A DNA stretch of 64,000 nucleotides from Notamacropus eugenii (lineage: Eukaryota; Chordata; Mammalia; Diprotodontia; Macropodidae), in NCBI RefSeq assembly GCF_028372415.1, contig NW_027325145.1, forward strand, positions 294,501 through 358,500, in the 5' to 3' direction. The notes below the pieces were generated by a model, which was given only the letters and a program-made list of their open reading frames with translations, was not told the DNA's origin and did not search any database. This document shows, piece after piece, positions 18,571-58,689 of this stretch. Position 1 is the first letter of the stretch. Every line of letters begins with the position of its first letter. The position numbers and the translations under genes were made by a program.

Positions 18571-18989
18571 GGAGCAAAGTAAGGTGCCCGCAGAAAGGCG
18601 GGGGAGAGCAAGGAGGGAGGCTGGAGGCGGGAAGAAGAGAGGGCGGAGCCTGGGAAGGTGACAGTGGAGGCCAAGGCTGAGGGGGGAGGGGGAAGGGTGA
18701 CTAACTTTCAGTAGTATTTTCTATTTCGGTAAATTTAAAAATGTTTTCTATCCCATTGCCTCAGAAAAGCTTTGATAATTCTGCGGTTTTTTTACCTCAG
18801 AAAAACCTTTTTTGACTCACATTTAAGCACCTGTCGGGTGATAAAAACTGTACAAAAGTGGATCGTCGTCCTCATACATTATTTAAGCACATGCTGAACA
18901 CAACGAATTCTTTACAAAAAACTGGCCATTATGTAATGAAATATCTTATTCCGCACACATCTTCTTATTCTCCCTTTGATTTTAAAATG

Positions 18990-19060
18990 CGTTACCACGC
19001 GCCCGTTTTGAACTAAAACCACGCGCCCATGGATGACAAAATGGCGCCTAGCCAATCCCT
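18990..19060. promoter_or_regulatory. CpG-rich promoter-like segment with YY1-like and CCAAT motifs
   Basis: ACAAAATGGCGCC at 19036-19048 matches the YY1 core typical of TATA-less starts, and GCCAAT lies beside it (19051-19056). CCACGCGCCC occurs twice 24 bp apart (18995 and 19019). On the minus strand this would place a start about 1.3 kb upstream of the ATG exon. Motif evidence only. Confidence 0.4.
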
Positions 19061-19704
19061 AACACAATTCAGACCTCGTTGGGCCCTCATCCTTTTTGTG
19101 TCTCAAAACGGTCAAGAAGCAAACTCGTACAGGTTTTTTATAAACTGGATCCGTTTTTTACCTCAGAGTTCCATGTTTTCTCGCTCCCCCCCTCTCCCGG
19201 AACCCCGCGCAGTTCGTACTAAAACCTATCGCGAAGAGAAAGCTGTGCTAACCCCAGCGGTTGTTTAAGGCTCTCGTACCTCCCCAAACCCCTCACCTTT
19301 TTTCCTCCCCTCTAAATTATTTTTAAAAGACCAAACAGCAACCACGGGATGTTCCCACGGTCTAACACTGCCACTGAATATATTTTGGTGACTTAGGCTA
19401 CCGGCAGTTTTAAATCTGTACCTTTTTGAAGTCGACACAAATTACCAGAAAAAAACACGAATTTAAAAGTAATCCCCGGTGATGAATAGGGTAGTTGCGT
19501 GTCTTTTCCAAGGACCAAGACACCACGAGTCTCTCACAAAAGCCTTACCTTGTCTTTCTTCGGCAGACACCGACTACCTACAAAGCCGCCCAGCGTCCCA
19601 ACGGCGCAAGGAATAGCCCCCCCAAAGGCGGACGTCTGATTTTATGCGGTCTGAGAACGAGGCTGAAAGACCCGTATGCAAGACGTGCTTTGCGTCTAGT
19701 CTGC

Positions 19705-19796
19705 AGGGGTGGGGGCGGGGCGGGGCGGGGCGGGGGTGGGGCTGCGGCGGGGGTGGGGCTGCGGTGGGGGTGGGGCTGCGGTGGGGGTGGGGCCGT
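19705..19796. repeat. Second GC-rich tandem array, 17-bp units
   Basis: GGGGCGGGGCGGGGCGGGG is followed by about four 17-bp units (GGGGTGGGGCTGCGGTG and variants). It contains GC boxes and runs able to form G-quadruplexes, and lies within the CpG-rich segment (about 19.0-19.85 kb) upstream of the RBMY-like gene. Confidence 0.85.
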
Positions 19797-19859
19797 TGCC
19801 TAGAACGCATTCTGTTTCGTTCTAGACTACTTCCCAATTTTTGGCTTTCGGACTCTCTA

Positions 19860-21300
19860 GAAATAAAAATTGAACAACTATGAAAACAATCAATTTCTCT
19901 CGTTAAATATAATCAACCTTTTATCCAAAGATTTTTAAAATAGACAAAATTCTTAACCATTGGATTAACTTTTTGATTTGGAAACTGAACCGCATCAACT
20001 TTAAAGAACCTCTCAGCAATATTTTCTGTATATATTGAAATATCCAAAGAGAAAAATACAAAAAACAGAGGAATACCAATTTCTGTCATCAAAATCCTGC
20101 TAATCACTGAAAAAAAATACCAAATGTTAACACTCCTTTTCTCATCAAACCACTGCCAGCAATCATCTAGCTGCTTGCCTTCTTTCTCCTCATAATCTAA
20201 CACAATATTAAATTTAAACAAGTGAAAAATGTGCAAAAGAAAGCCACAGTACCAAATACAAAGAAGTGCATTTCTTGAAAACATGGAAGAGCCTCATTTA
20301 TTCAACTCACATTTTTTCCTGAACCGAAAACAGATCACTAATGAAAAAAAATTTTGAAAATAAATTTACCAGGTGAAAAAAGTTAAATCAAGGGCAAATC
20401 ATTTCAGCATCATAAAAGATGAGGAAAGGCAATAAATTAAATTTTATTTGAATGGAACTTAAAATAATGTAGGACAAACGAATTAGGGAGAAATAAAAAA
20501 TTTCAGTACAAGTATAATGAAATAAAGGAAAGCATACGATACTTTAAAAGAAGAAAATTAATAACTAGAAAAGAATGTGTAAATCTAAAATATTACTGGT
20601 CCATGAAGTTAAGATAATCCCAAATTTCATTACCTTTAAGTGCCAAACTAAAATTTAACCTTGATTGATAAATTACCTAAAAATTCTGGGGTTTTGAATT
20701 ATGTAATATGCCTAAATTTAAGCAAAGCAAAATTTGTCTTTTAGTGGCTCTTAGTTTTGCTCTGATGCCAGAGACAAACTTCATCTCTCTGGCACATTAT
20801 GCTCCTCAAAATATTATTAAATACCTACTAAAATACTTGTTACTTGATTAATTTGTTGCTAGCCCAGGAGAGTAAAAAAGAACAATTGCTTCTTTATACC
20901 TAAAAATTATAACTTTTTTAATATAGAACAAAATGTTATTAGTATCTTTATGAATTCTAAATCAGTATCAATAAAGGCCTAGACACAACTGAGACAACTC
21001 AACAACAAAATTAAATTGAACAGTAAGAAGGATAGAAATGTATAAGTAAAATGTTTTGATCAACTAAATATATTTATTATCCAATCCAGGAAGATACATT
21101 TTTTTTTAAAGAGGAAATTATAAGTATTGATTGAATTAATAGTCAAAGAATCATAGATTAAAATAGTAATCTCTTAATATTTACAATTACTATTTAAAGT
21201 CTATTACTATTATTATTTTACTGAGCTTTTGAAGCAAGCTGTTGAACTTGGAGGTCTTTGGGTATTAGTTCTTGATCGATGTAATTACTATTAGATCATA
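19860..21300. other. Intergenic AT-rich sequence between the two genes
   Basis: No gene was recognised. A short SINE tail of the RTE type (GACACAACTGAGACAACTC) lies at about 20980-21010. The 123-codon minus-strand open frame at 19913-20284 has no recognisable similarity and sits in AT-rich DNA. Confidence 0.5.
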
Positions 21301-21324
21301 GTTTTTAACATGGGATCTGTGAAC

Positions 21325-21496
21325 TCTTTTTCCTTCCTTCCTTCCTTCTTCCTTCCTTCATCCCTCCTCTCTCTCTCTTTCTTCTTCTCCTCACTTTCTC
21401 TGTCTCTCTCGTCTCACTTTCTCTTCTCTCTCTTTCTCTTTGTCTCTTTCTTCCTTTCTTTTCTTGTCTCTTCCTTTATCTTTCTTTCTCTTTTTT

Positions 21497-21587
<91 letters not shown>

Positions 21588-21590
21588 CCA
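21325..21590 (+). repeat. Pyrimidine tract ending in a (CTTT)n microsatellite
   Basis: A TTCC/CTCT-rich tract runs into about 22 uninterrupted CTTT units at 21498-21587. The pure run suggests a length-variable locus. Confidence 0.95.
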
Positions 21591-21659
21591 ACTAAGCCCT
21601 GGTGACCATCACCTATGACCCATAAAGGTACGCACCACTTTAACCTTTGCTTTATTATT

Positions 21660-22070
21660 TAAGAGTCAAGAAATTGTTGATCGTTTCTATAATTTGTTGT
21701 TTAACCCACTCTTTCTTTAGGGTTAGATTGTCTAGTTTTCAATTAGTTTTTGGTTTATGTTTCCATTGCCTTTGATTACGTATAAGTTTTATTGCATTAT
21801 GATCTAAGAAGAATCAAAGGCATGCATGTTTTAACCACTTTAGTTGTATAATTCCTAATTTCACAGTTCCACCAACAATGCATTAATGTGTCTGTTTTCC
21901 ACAACCCTTCCAACACTTAATATTCCCACTTTTTGACACCATTGGTTACAGGATGTGTGAAATAAAACCAGTCATTCTGACATGAATTTTTCTTTAATTA
22001 GTAAATTGAAACATTCTATTAAATAATTTTCGATTTTTTGAAGACTATTATCCCTTGATTTCTTAGCTAC
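21660..22070 (-). mobile_element. L1 fragments
   Basis: The sequence matches marsupial L1 ORF2 and 3' sequence in reverse orientation (for example the TTTTATTGCATTATGATCT phrase and the CCACCAACAATGCATTAAT phrase). Diverged. Confidence 0.6.
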
Positions 22071-22354
22071 TGGAGAACCAGTGGCCTATATAATCTAAAA
22101 TATTAAACTTAATCAGAAGGAATCGTATAAAAAGATTTTATTTTCATTCAACTATCCTTCTTACAATCCTAAATGCATTAATTTTGTTTGTGCTCTTGAA
22201 TTTCATGTTGAATTTTTAAACTCTCAACAAGGTGGAGCATGCCATAAAAATGCGACTTTTGCTTTGCTAGTCTTCTTCCAATTGTCTTGTGGTTCAGAGT
22301 TGCAGCTTACCCGACTCTAGCTTTTGGTGAGCGTTGTGGACTGATGTGTTTTAT

Positions 22355-22432
22355 TGTATCTTTGTCAAGAAAAACACAAATGGACTGACGAAGAGTTGGA
22401 CAAGACTGAAATGCCTGAATAACAAGAAAAGG
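22355..22432 (+). mobile_element. SINE 3' tail of the RTE-mobilised class
   Basis: AAATGGACTGACGAAGAGTTGGACAAGACTGAA-type sequence is the tail shared by marsupial tRNA-derived SINEs and BovB/RTE LINEs. Only the tail is recognisable. Confidence 0.55.
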
Positions 22433-22439
22433 ATAACAG

Positions 22440-23330
22440 AGCAGACAAACTGCTGCTGAAAAGAGAACGTAACAGTTTATGGTTTATGTGGAAGGCTTTA
22501 CTTCGGCTGAGAGAAGAGTCACTTTTGTCAGGTGGCACAGGGATGGAAGAGGAGATAAGGAGGGAAAATATCTCTGATTTGAGAAGAGAAAGAGAAAAAA
22601 AGAAGGAGCCTTGAATTGCTTCTGGTTTTTCAATGAAGTATGAGGTTCTCTGTTAACAGAGTTGGGGGGAAGGGTGTAATAGGAAGCTTGAGGAGAGATG
22701 AAAAGTTTGGAAATCGTGCCTGCGGTGAGATATTTGAGATAAATTGCTTAGGGACATGTGAAGAATTTCCCTTCTGCTGTGGGGGCCCTTTTAATGTTAT
22801 ATAATACTAATTTGTGGACCCAGTTAGTACGGTGTGGGGATAGTTCTGTTTAATAGTATAGGAAAATGAATGAAAGCAACCGATGGTTGGAGTAATCCAA
22901 GGTTAGAGCTTGTCAAGGCCTGATCACTGAATGACAGGATAAACGAACAAGGAATTTGAGCGCAGGGAGGATAGCTGTGAGTTCAACTGGCACACAAAGG
23001 GGTTGAAATGGGTTAGAGAGAAGAGAATTGCTAGTGCAGAGATAAAGGCTTGAAAAAAAAATAGAGCGGTGGAGAAAGGGGTTGCAAGGCAGAAGTTGGA
23101 AAGATAAATAATTATGATCAGGTTAAGAAATTTTGGAGTTTATGGATGGATCATTGAGGAGTAATGGAGCAATCAAAATGATATAACCGCCTCTGTAGTT
23201 GAGTTCAAGTATAAAATTAGGTCATGAGAATTGAGTAAATGGAGCAATTGGTAAATCAGAGTCCTTGAGGGAGAATCAAGAGGTATACAGAATTCCTCTA
23301 GTATGAGGACAGTTTACAAACCATTTAAAC
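22440..23330 (+). repeat. Old interspersed repeat, family not identified (copy 1)
   Basis: This purine-rich, non-coding stretch has phrases that reappear, diverged, at 30.75-31.25 kb in the same orientation (a TTTTTCAATGAAGTATGAGG-like phrase, then TGTGGACCCAGTTAGTACGG against TGTAGTGCATCCAGTTAACA). It is not a gene. Confidence 0.4.
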
Positions 23331-23880
23331 ATTTTGATTTAATGTTATGAGCTCAAAATTCTATCCCTTCCTCCCCTGTCCCTTCCCTGAGATGTTAAGC
23401 AATCCAATACAGGTTACACATGTGTAATAATGCAGAACATTTTCATCTTAATTGCTTTTTACAAGAAAACTCGAATAAAGGGAAAAAATGAAAACAAAAA
23501 AATACATGCTCAGGATGCATTCAAGTAATATCACTTCTTTCTCTGGAGATGGAGAGTATGCCACATCATTAGACTTTGGGATGGTCTTAGGTCATCATAT
23601 TGCTGAGAATAACTAAGTCATATACAGTTCTTCATCAAGCAGTACTGCTGTTACTGTGTACAACGTTCTAGTTCTGTTCACTTCATTCTGAATTATCTCA
23701 TGTAAGTCTTTCTATCTATTTCTGACATCATCCTGTTTTTCATTTATTATGGTACAACGGTATTCCAACACAATCATATACCGCGGCTTGTTTAGCCATT
23801 CCCCAGAGGGGTCTCCCTTTGATTCCAATTCTTAGCCACCACAAAAAGCACTCCTATAAATATTTGTGTATAAATAGGAC
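23330..23880 (-). mobile_element. L1 3' end, reverse orientation
   Basis: It contains the reverse complement of the marsupial L1 3' UTR: GAGCTCAAAATTCTATCCC, then TGCTGAGAATAACTAAGTC, then TTAGCCATTCCCCAGAGGG, then CTCCTATAAATATTTGTGTA. Confidence 0.85.
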
Positions 23881-24221
23881 TTTTTCACTTTTTTTAAAGT
23901 GAAAGTTTTAAAGTAGAGAAATACCATAAATTGAGCACGGAACACAACTGTCCATTCTACTATTAAAAGTCTCCATATTCTTAGGGCAGACATCCCCTTA
24001 ACTCTGAGGTCCATTTATTACCCTCAACCTGGTCTACCACATCTGCTGAGGTGGTTTCACCAGGAGTGCCCTCTGTGCATACTAATACTCTTTAACAAAG
24101 TACGGTACTTTTCTATACTAACAAGTACTTATAAACTATATTACTACATACATTCACAAAAAGAACATGCAAATATTAGTAAGAGTTCATTTATTGAATC
24201 AACAATACTACTACATGGTTG

Positions 24222-24325
24222 CCAGTAAAATATGTATGTAGGTATGTCTGTGTGTGTGTATCTATATATGTACATATATATGTACATATATAGATATACA
24301 TATATACATATACACACACACACAT
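24222..24325. repeat. Compound TG/TA/CA microsatellite
   Basis: TATGTA, TGTG, TATATGTACATA and CACACA runs follow one another. Confidence 0.9.
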
Positions 24326-25569
24326 TAACAATTATATGTAGAAATAAAGACAATAGAAACAAAAGTATACATACTTGTGAGGAAATGTGCTTCCTTGTTT
24401 TACTGTTTCATGTCAATGTGAAGAAAAAAGGTCTTTTACTTAATCATATTTCAAAAACCAAGAATATATTGTCCAATATTTCACTTTTTAAAAGTGTAAC
24501 TTATTCATCCAGTGATTAATTTTGAATTCTCTTAACTTGACTCTCTATGGATAGGCAACACTCCTGAGGCAGAAATGTATATTATTCTAATGCTATGAGA
24601 GAATTTAGGCATACATAAATTTCAGAGGGTGAGTTATTTTTAAACTTTGTATGTGTGCACATACATCTTAAAGGAATAACATAAAATTAAAGTATTTTAC
24701 TAACATTTCTTCAAAAATGATAGTATTCCAAAGTAATTTTAATACGTTACTCAGAATACAGGATCAAAAAGTTTTCTTTAAAAAATGTAACGAATATGTT
24801 TATATGAAACTTCTAATGAAAACTAAAATAAAAACTGCATACCAAATAATTTTTACTTTTACTGAAACTACCATTCAGGGCAGAGGGTAAATACAAGATT
24901 ATAGAACATTTAGTTAATTACATATTACAATTAGTACTCAGCAAATCATATTGGGGAACAAAAGTATAATTTTTGTAGTGTAAGGCACTTTTAACCAAGG
25001 ATATTTGACAAAATACAAATGTACTTAATTATAATTTTTACATTTATAATTAAAGCAATTTCTCATAAGAATTTAACTTTTCTTTTTAAGCATATTTTAG
25101 TTGCCAAAAAAGACAACAGCTAGACTAACCAGATATCAAGCCACAAATTACTACATTCAACAACTCATATCAAAATGTACTTTTAAAAAATTTTGTTTAT
25201 ATAACGTTAAATTAGGTAACACCATGAAGCACTTGTTACATTTTCTCTATTTAAAATAACATTGGATAAGTTAAATAAATAAAGGAATTACTGGCAATCA
25301 TTTTTGAAGCCTAATACAAAAACAAACTATAAGGACTACTAGAAAAACTTAAATCAACTTTTCTAAAATACACTTTTAATAAAAACATTTTTAGGGACTA
25401 ATTTGGAATTTTACTAAATCACATTCAAAGTAATGGATAGTTTATTAAATTTCAAAACTACATGTAATAAAGGAAAATTATACTTAGAGAAAGGGAGCCA
25501 CCTTATTTACTTTTAAAAGGTATTTTCTTTTTATCATTATGCAAAGAACACATTAATGGGGTAACACAA

Positions 25570-25715
25570 TGTTGTAGACAGAAGGTGGTACTTGAAGTCA
25601 GTTTGACTGTTGGCTCTCCAATGCTTAAAGCCATGAATTTGATGGTAGTCAAGTGACTCGACTCCTCTGAGCCCCATTTTCCACATCTGCATTGTGGGGA
25701 AAATAAAATTTTTAT
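25570..25715 (+). repeat. MIR relic
   Basis: CAAGTGACTCGACTCCTCTG, AGCCCCATTTTCCACATCTG and GGGGAAAATAA follow the MIR order. Confidence 0.55.
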
Positions 25716-25907
25716 GGTTAAAGATAACCAATTGTAGTACACTCACTTTTACTGAAAACACATCATATACATATTATTAAATAACAAAAAACCTTATTGT
25801 AAAATACTGTTGTTTTGCATCAACTGCCCTTACTAACATAATAAATGTTGGAAATAAAACACAGTAACATGTCTTTGTGATTAGGCAACCAGGATTAACT
25901 CTCTTAC

Positions 25908-55143
<29,236 letters not shown>

Positions 55144-55424
55144 CTACAGCAACATAAAATAATTACAATCAGATTTTACTAAATGTATATTGCTAGATAT
55201 TATTAGAACAGATATATAGCACATTTTTTCTAGGAAAAAAAGATCACTTACTGCAGCAGTTGTGATTGATAGTAACAATCAGTGATTTCATAGGGATTCA
55301 TATTGCCTTTGCAACTTACTTCAAGTAATTACTTTCACTTTATGTACTGAAAATTGTGTCCTGTATCAAGCCCCATCTATTAGTTATTAATAAAATTAAG
55401 TGTAATAATCATGCTGTAAATCAG

Positions 55425-55960
55425 AAATAATGAAGGAAATGCAAATCAAAAGTACCCTGTAGTTCTACCTCATGGTCTGCAAACTGAAAAAGCAACAACA
55501 AAAAGTTGATGTTAAGTATGTAGGGATGTGGAATGATAGCATAATAGTAATAATAAGTATACATTAATGATAGAGCTGTGAAATGGTGCAAAATTTCGCA
55601 AACATCCCCCAAATAATTATAACAGCTGTTTTTATGGTAGACACTGGAATTGGAGATAAACATTTCCCATTAAGTGGGAAATAGATAAACTAACTGTGGT
55701 ATATGAATGTAATGGAATACTAATGTGATGTAAAAACTTACATGTAATGAATGTAAAGGATTATGCAAAAGTCTGCATGAACTGACACAGACTGAAGTAA
55801 ACAGAGTGAAGCATATATGGCAACTATGGCAATGTAAATGAAAAGAAAGTGACACACCATACAATCAAAAGTAAATGTGACAAAATTCATGAAATCAAAA
55901 AGGACTCAGATGGAGATACAAGACTTTCCTACTGCCCAATTCACTTTTTTGTAGAAGTGG
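55425..55960 (+). mobile_element. L1 3' end
   Basis: GGAAATGCAAATCAAAAGTA, GGTATATGAATGTAATGGAA and TGAACTGACACAGACTGAAG are L1 ORF2 tail and 3' UTR. Confidence 0.75.
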
Positions 55961-56324
55961 AAAGACAAGTATTACACACCTATTTCTTTAATATTGCTGT
56001 TTAGTATAACATTTTTTCGATAACTGCTATCGAATAATTACTACAAAACAGAAGTTTTATACTAATTCTTATTTGTTTCAATTATTTTTTCTTTTTATTT
56101 GAAGATTGTACATAAAATGCTACCATGTGCAATATCAACAGAAATCTGGAACATAAGGTTGCGCTGAATTTGGAGCACAAGTTAAATTTCTTTATAAATG
56201 CTTGGTACAGGAATATTATTTTTGTTATTTTCCCTGTGGTTTTTAACATTCTTTAAAATCAGATACATTGCAACTTCCAGAAGTCAAGATTTTTCTGTTA
56301 TAAAAATAAATGTGGCCGTTTCAA

Positions 56325-56465
56325 TTTAACCACGCATGTGCAATAGGAAGGCTGGCGCATTTAAAAAAAAAGCGGGCGGGGGAGGGGCGGACAAGAAGGG
56401 AGACTTGCGCATGCTCTGTAGCTAGGTGACTGACGCGCTGTTTACGCCGAGGAACGTGCCCACGT
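56325..56465. promoter_or_regulatory. Isolated CpG-rich promoter-like stretch in the PHF6-like intron
   Basis: Within AT-rich intron this 140-bp stretch has many CpGs, an NRF1-type core (TTGCGCATGCTC, about 56405-56416), a GC box (GGAGGGGCGGAC) and GTGACTGACGCGCTG. It lies about 1.2 kb upstream of exon 4 on the gene strand, so an internal promoter is possible. No exon or donor was identified. Confidence 0.35.
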
Positions 56466-56839
56466 TCTATAATAATATAATAATTAATACTTAATACTGT
56501 TCATGATATCTTTGTAACACTTCCTTGCCTTTAAGATTCAATTAAAATTCTATATGCTTTCAAGTTTTAAATGCAATTTTGTCATAATAGCTGAAGTTAG
56601 TACGATGTACAAAGACTTTGATCTCATACTCAATTTATAGGTAAGAAACGCTCGTAAACATGAAATACCTTGCCCTGAACATATAGTTACTTGTTTTTTA
56701 GGGCTGGAACTAAAATGTAAGATCACGTTCAGTGACCATTCCAATATATGTAGCTGGTCCTCAATATTATCTACAAATCTTCAAAATTATCAATCAAGAC
56801 TAAAGGAAACACGGATTACAAAAAAAGAAAAAAAGTAAA

Positions 56840-58135
56840 TCAATGGTATCAAAAATTAAAAGCATAAATATATTATTAATAAACATGAAAGGTAACAGAA
56901 AAGTGAGAGCCTCACAAAATATTTTGAGTATATATTTTTTGGACATGGATAACACAGGACTTTGTTTTGCTTCACCGTATACATCAGTAATGGATTTTAT
57001 TGTTATTGTCTTCTCAATGTGGAAGGCAGAGAATTCAGAACTGGAAAAAAAGATATTAAAAATAAAACCAAATGAAAGTCGAACAATGAATTTATAAACT
57101 TCAACAGCACCTATTTAAAAAAAAACCTGACAAAACAGATTGATAGCTAGCTAACTACAGTTTTTAAATCAACTAAAAAAAAAATACAATTTTGCATACC
57201 AAAACAAAGAGGAAAACTTAGAAAAACTGAGGAATTAAAAAAATTTTAAGAAACTAATTTGATGCTCACTTGATACTGACAAAAATGATCACTTACAGAA
57301 ATAGAGGAATACTTAAAAAATTTAACATATTAACACTGTAAATAACCCAATATTGGACAAACTAGAAATGAATGAACATTTTGGGGTAGTAGCGCAGCTT
57401 GAACATCAACTGTATTCACAAATTTTATCACACATTGAAAGAAAAATTCCTTCAAACACTATATAAACTGTTTTCATTAATATGAAAAAATTTTCCAGTT
57501 TCTATGACATGAAAATATGGTGTTGCCCCCTAAACTAAAGAGAAACAAAGCACAAAAAGAAAATTACAGAACAATACCTACTAAGATTCATATACAAATT
57601 TCCAAAAGTATTATCAAATACAATAAAACAATTCACTAGAAAGATTATACACTATGACCAGAATAGGCTTATAACAGGAATGATTGGTTAGCTCCATTTA
57701 AAATTCAACAAATCATGTTAACAAAGTACCTAGCAAAAAGTAGGTGCTCAATAAATGTTTACTGTATTGAAATGAATACGAGCAATTGCACAAAATAAAT
57801 TTTATGATTGTATCAACAGATGGTGAAAAGCTTTTTGTCAAAATCCAATAAAAATCACAGGAATAAATAAAAGTTTTCTTAAAAAACTAACTAATCTTTA
57901 TCTGGATCCAACAACAAACATTACATATAATGCAAAAAACTTGGGCTGTCTAACAACATGACAGTAAAGCAACAACATTATCTCAAGTTTTCTGCAATAT
58001 ATTACAATGTATTTACAGAATTCTAAAGCCCACTAAAAATTAAAAAATCATAACAATTTCAGAAAACTTGCAAGATATAAGCTTAGTCTACATAAAATCA
58101 TCAGTACTACTATAAAGGAATGAATGAAGGGAAGG
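56840..58135 (+). mobile_element. Old L1 ORF2 relic
   Basis: The order of phrases (AACCCAATATTGGACAAACT, AAATATGGTGTTGCCCCCTA, AGATTATACACTATGACCAG, AGGTGCTCAATAAATG insert) follows L1 ORF2 with a LINE 3' piece inserted near 57725-57775. Confidence 0.65.
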
Positions 58136-58269
58136 GAAGACATAGTGATGACAATAGATTTGCTTCCTTTTTATATTCAGAGAAAACCAAGAGACATTTG
58201 AGGTTTACCCTTTAAAGAAAACTTTAACCATCATGGAAAAAGGGGTTTCATTCATTCCACCCTAGATGC

Positions 58270-58675
58270 AAACTTGCCTTTTTGGGCTAGATTTTACCTG
58301 GATTTTCTGAAAAGGCCATCTACCACACATGCCTCTTTTTACTCTCTCTTCTTAATCCCTCACTATCTAAGAACACACATTATCATCCCACAAAAACTAT
58401 TCTCTCCAAAGTTACCAGTGATCTCCTGGTACCTTTTCTCAGTTTCTTGATGGCTCTGCAGCCTTGGAAAGTGTTGGTCAGCATCTCATTTTTGATCCTC
58501 CATTCTCTGTTTTCTGGACAAGTCTCTTTCTTCATTCTTTTCTTCCCTTTCTAACCACTCCTTCTGTCTCCTTTACTACATCCTCCTCCAGATCATGCCC
58601 TCTATCCATAAGTGTCCCTCAAAATTCTATCCTGGATTCTCTTCTCCTGCACCGTGAATCTTCACTCTGATTGAG
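58270..58675 (+). mobile_element. CR1/L3 LINE relic, reverse transcriptase region
   Basis: The sequence follows the CR1/L3 RT coding order: VTSDLL, SAAFDTVDH, SFLF...SFTTSSSRSCPLS and VPQ...ILDSLL; the frame reads SLFLHSFLPFLTTPSVSFTT. Confidence 0.75.
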
Positions 58676-58689
58676 CAAGGAACAAGTTG

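Larger units (their letters stand above)
23900..25907 (-). other. Region expected to hold the PHF6-like 3' UTR exon
   Basis: The stop codon is followed at once by donor GTAAGAG. Human PHF6 likewise has its stop in exon 10 and the 3' UTR in exon 11. Much of this AT-rich interval lacks recognisable repeats apart from a MIR relic (25570-25715) and a microsatellite (24222-24325), which suits an exon-11 3' UTR. I cannot place the acceptor or poly(A) site; minus-strand AATAAA occurs near 24190. Confidence 0.35.

Noticed and set aside
21310-21618. Serine/phenylalanine-rich 102-codon frame and its lysine-rich complement
   Set aside because: Translation of the CTTT/CTTC microsatellite.
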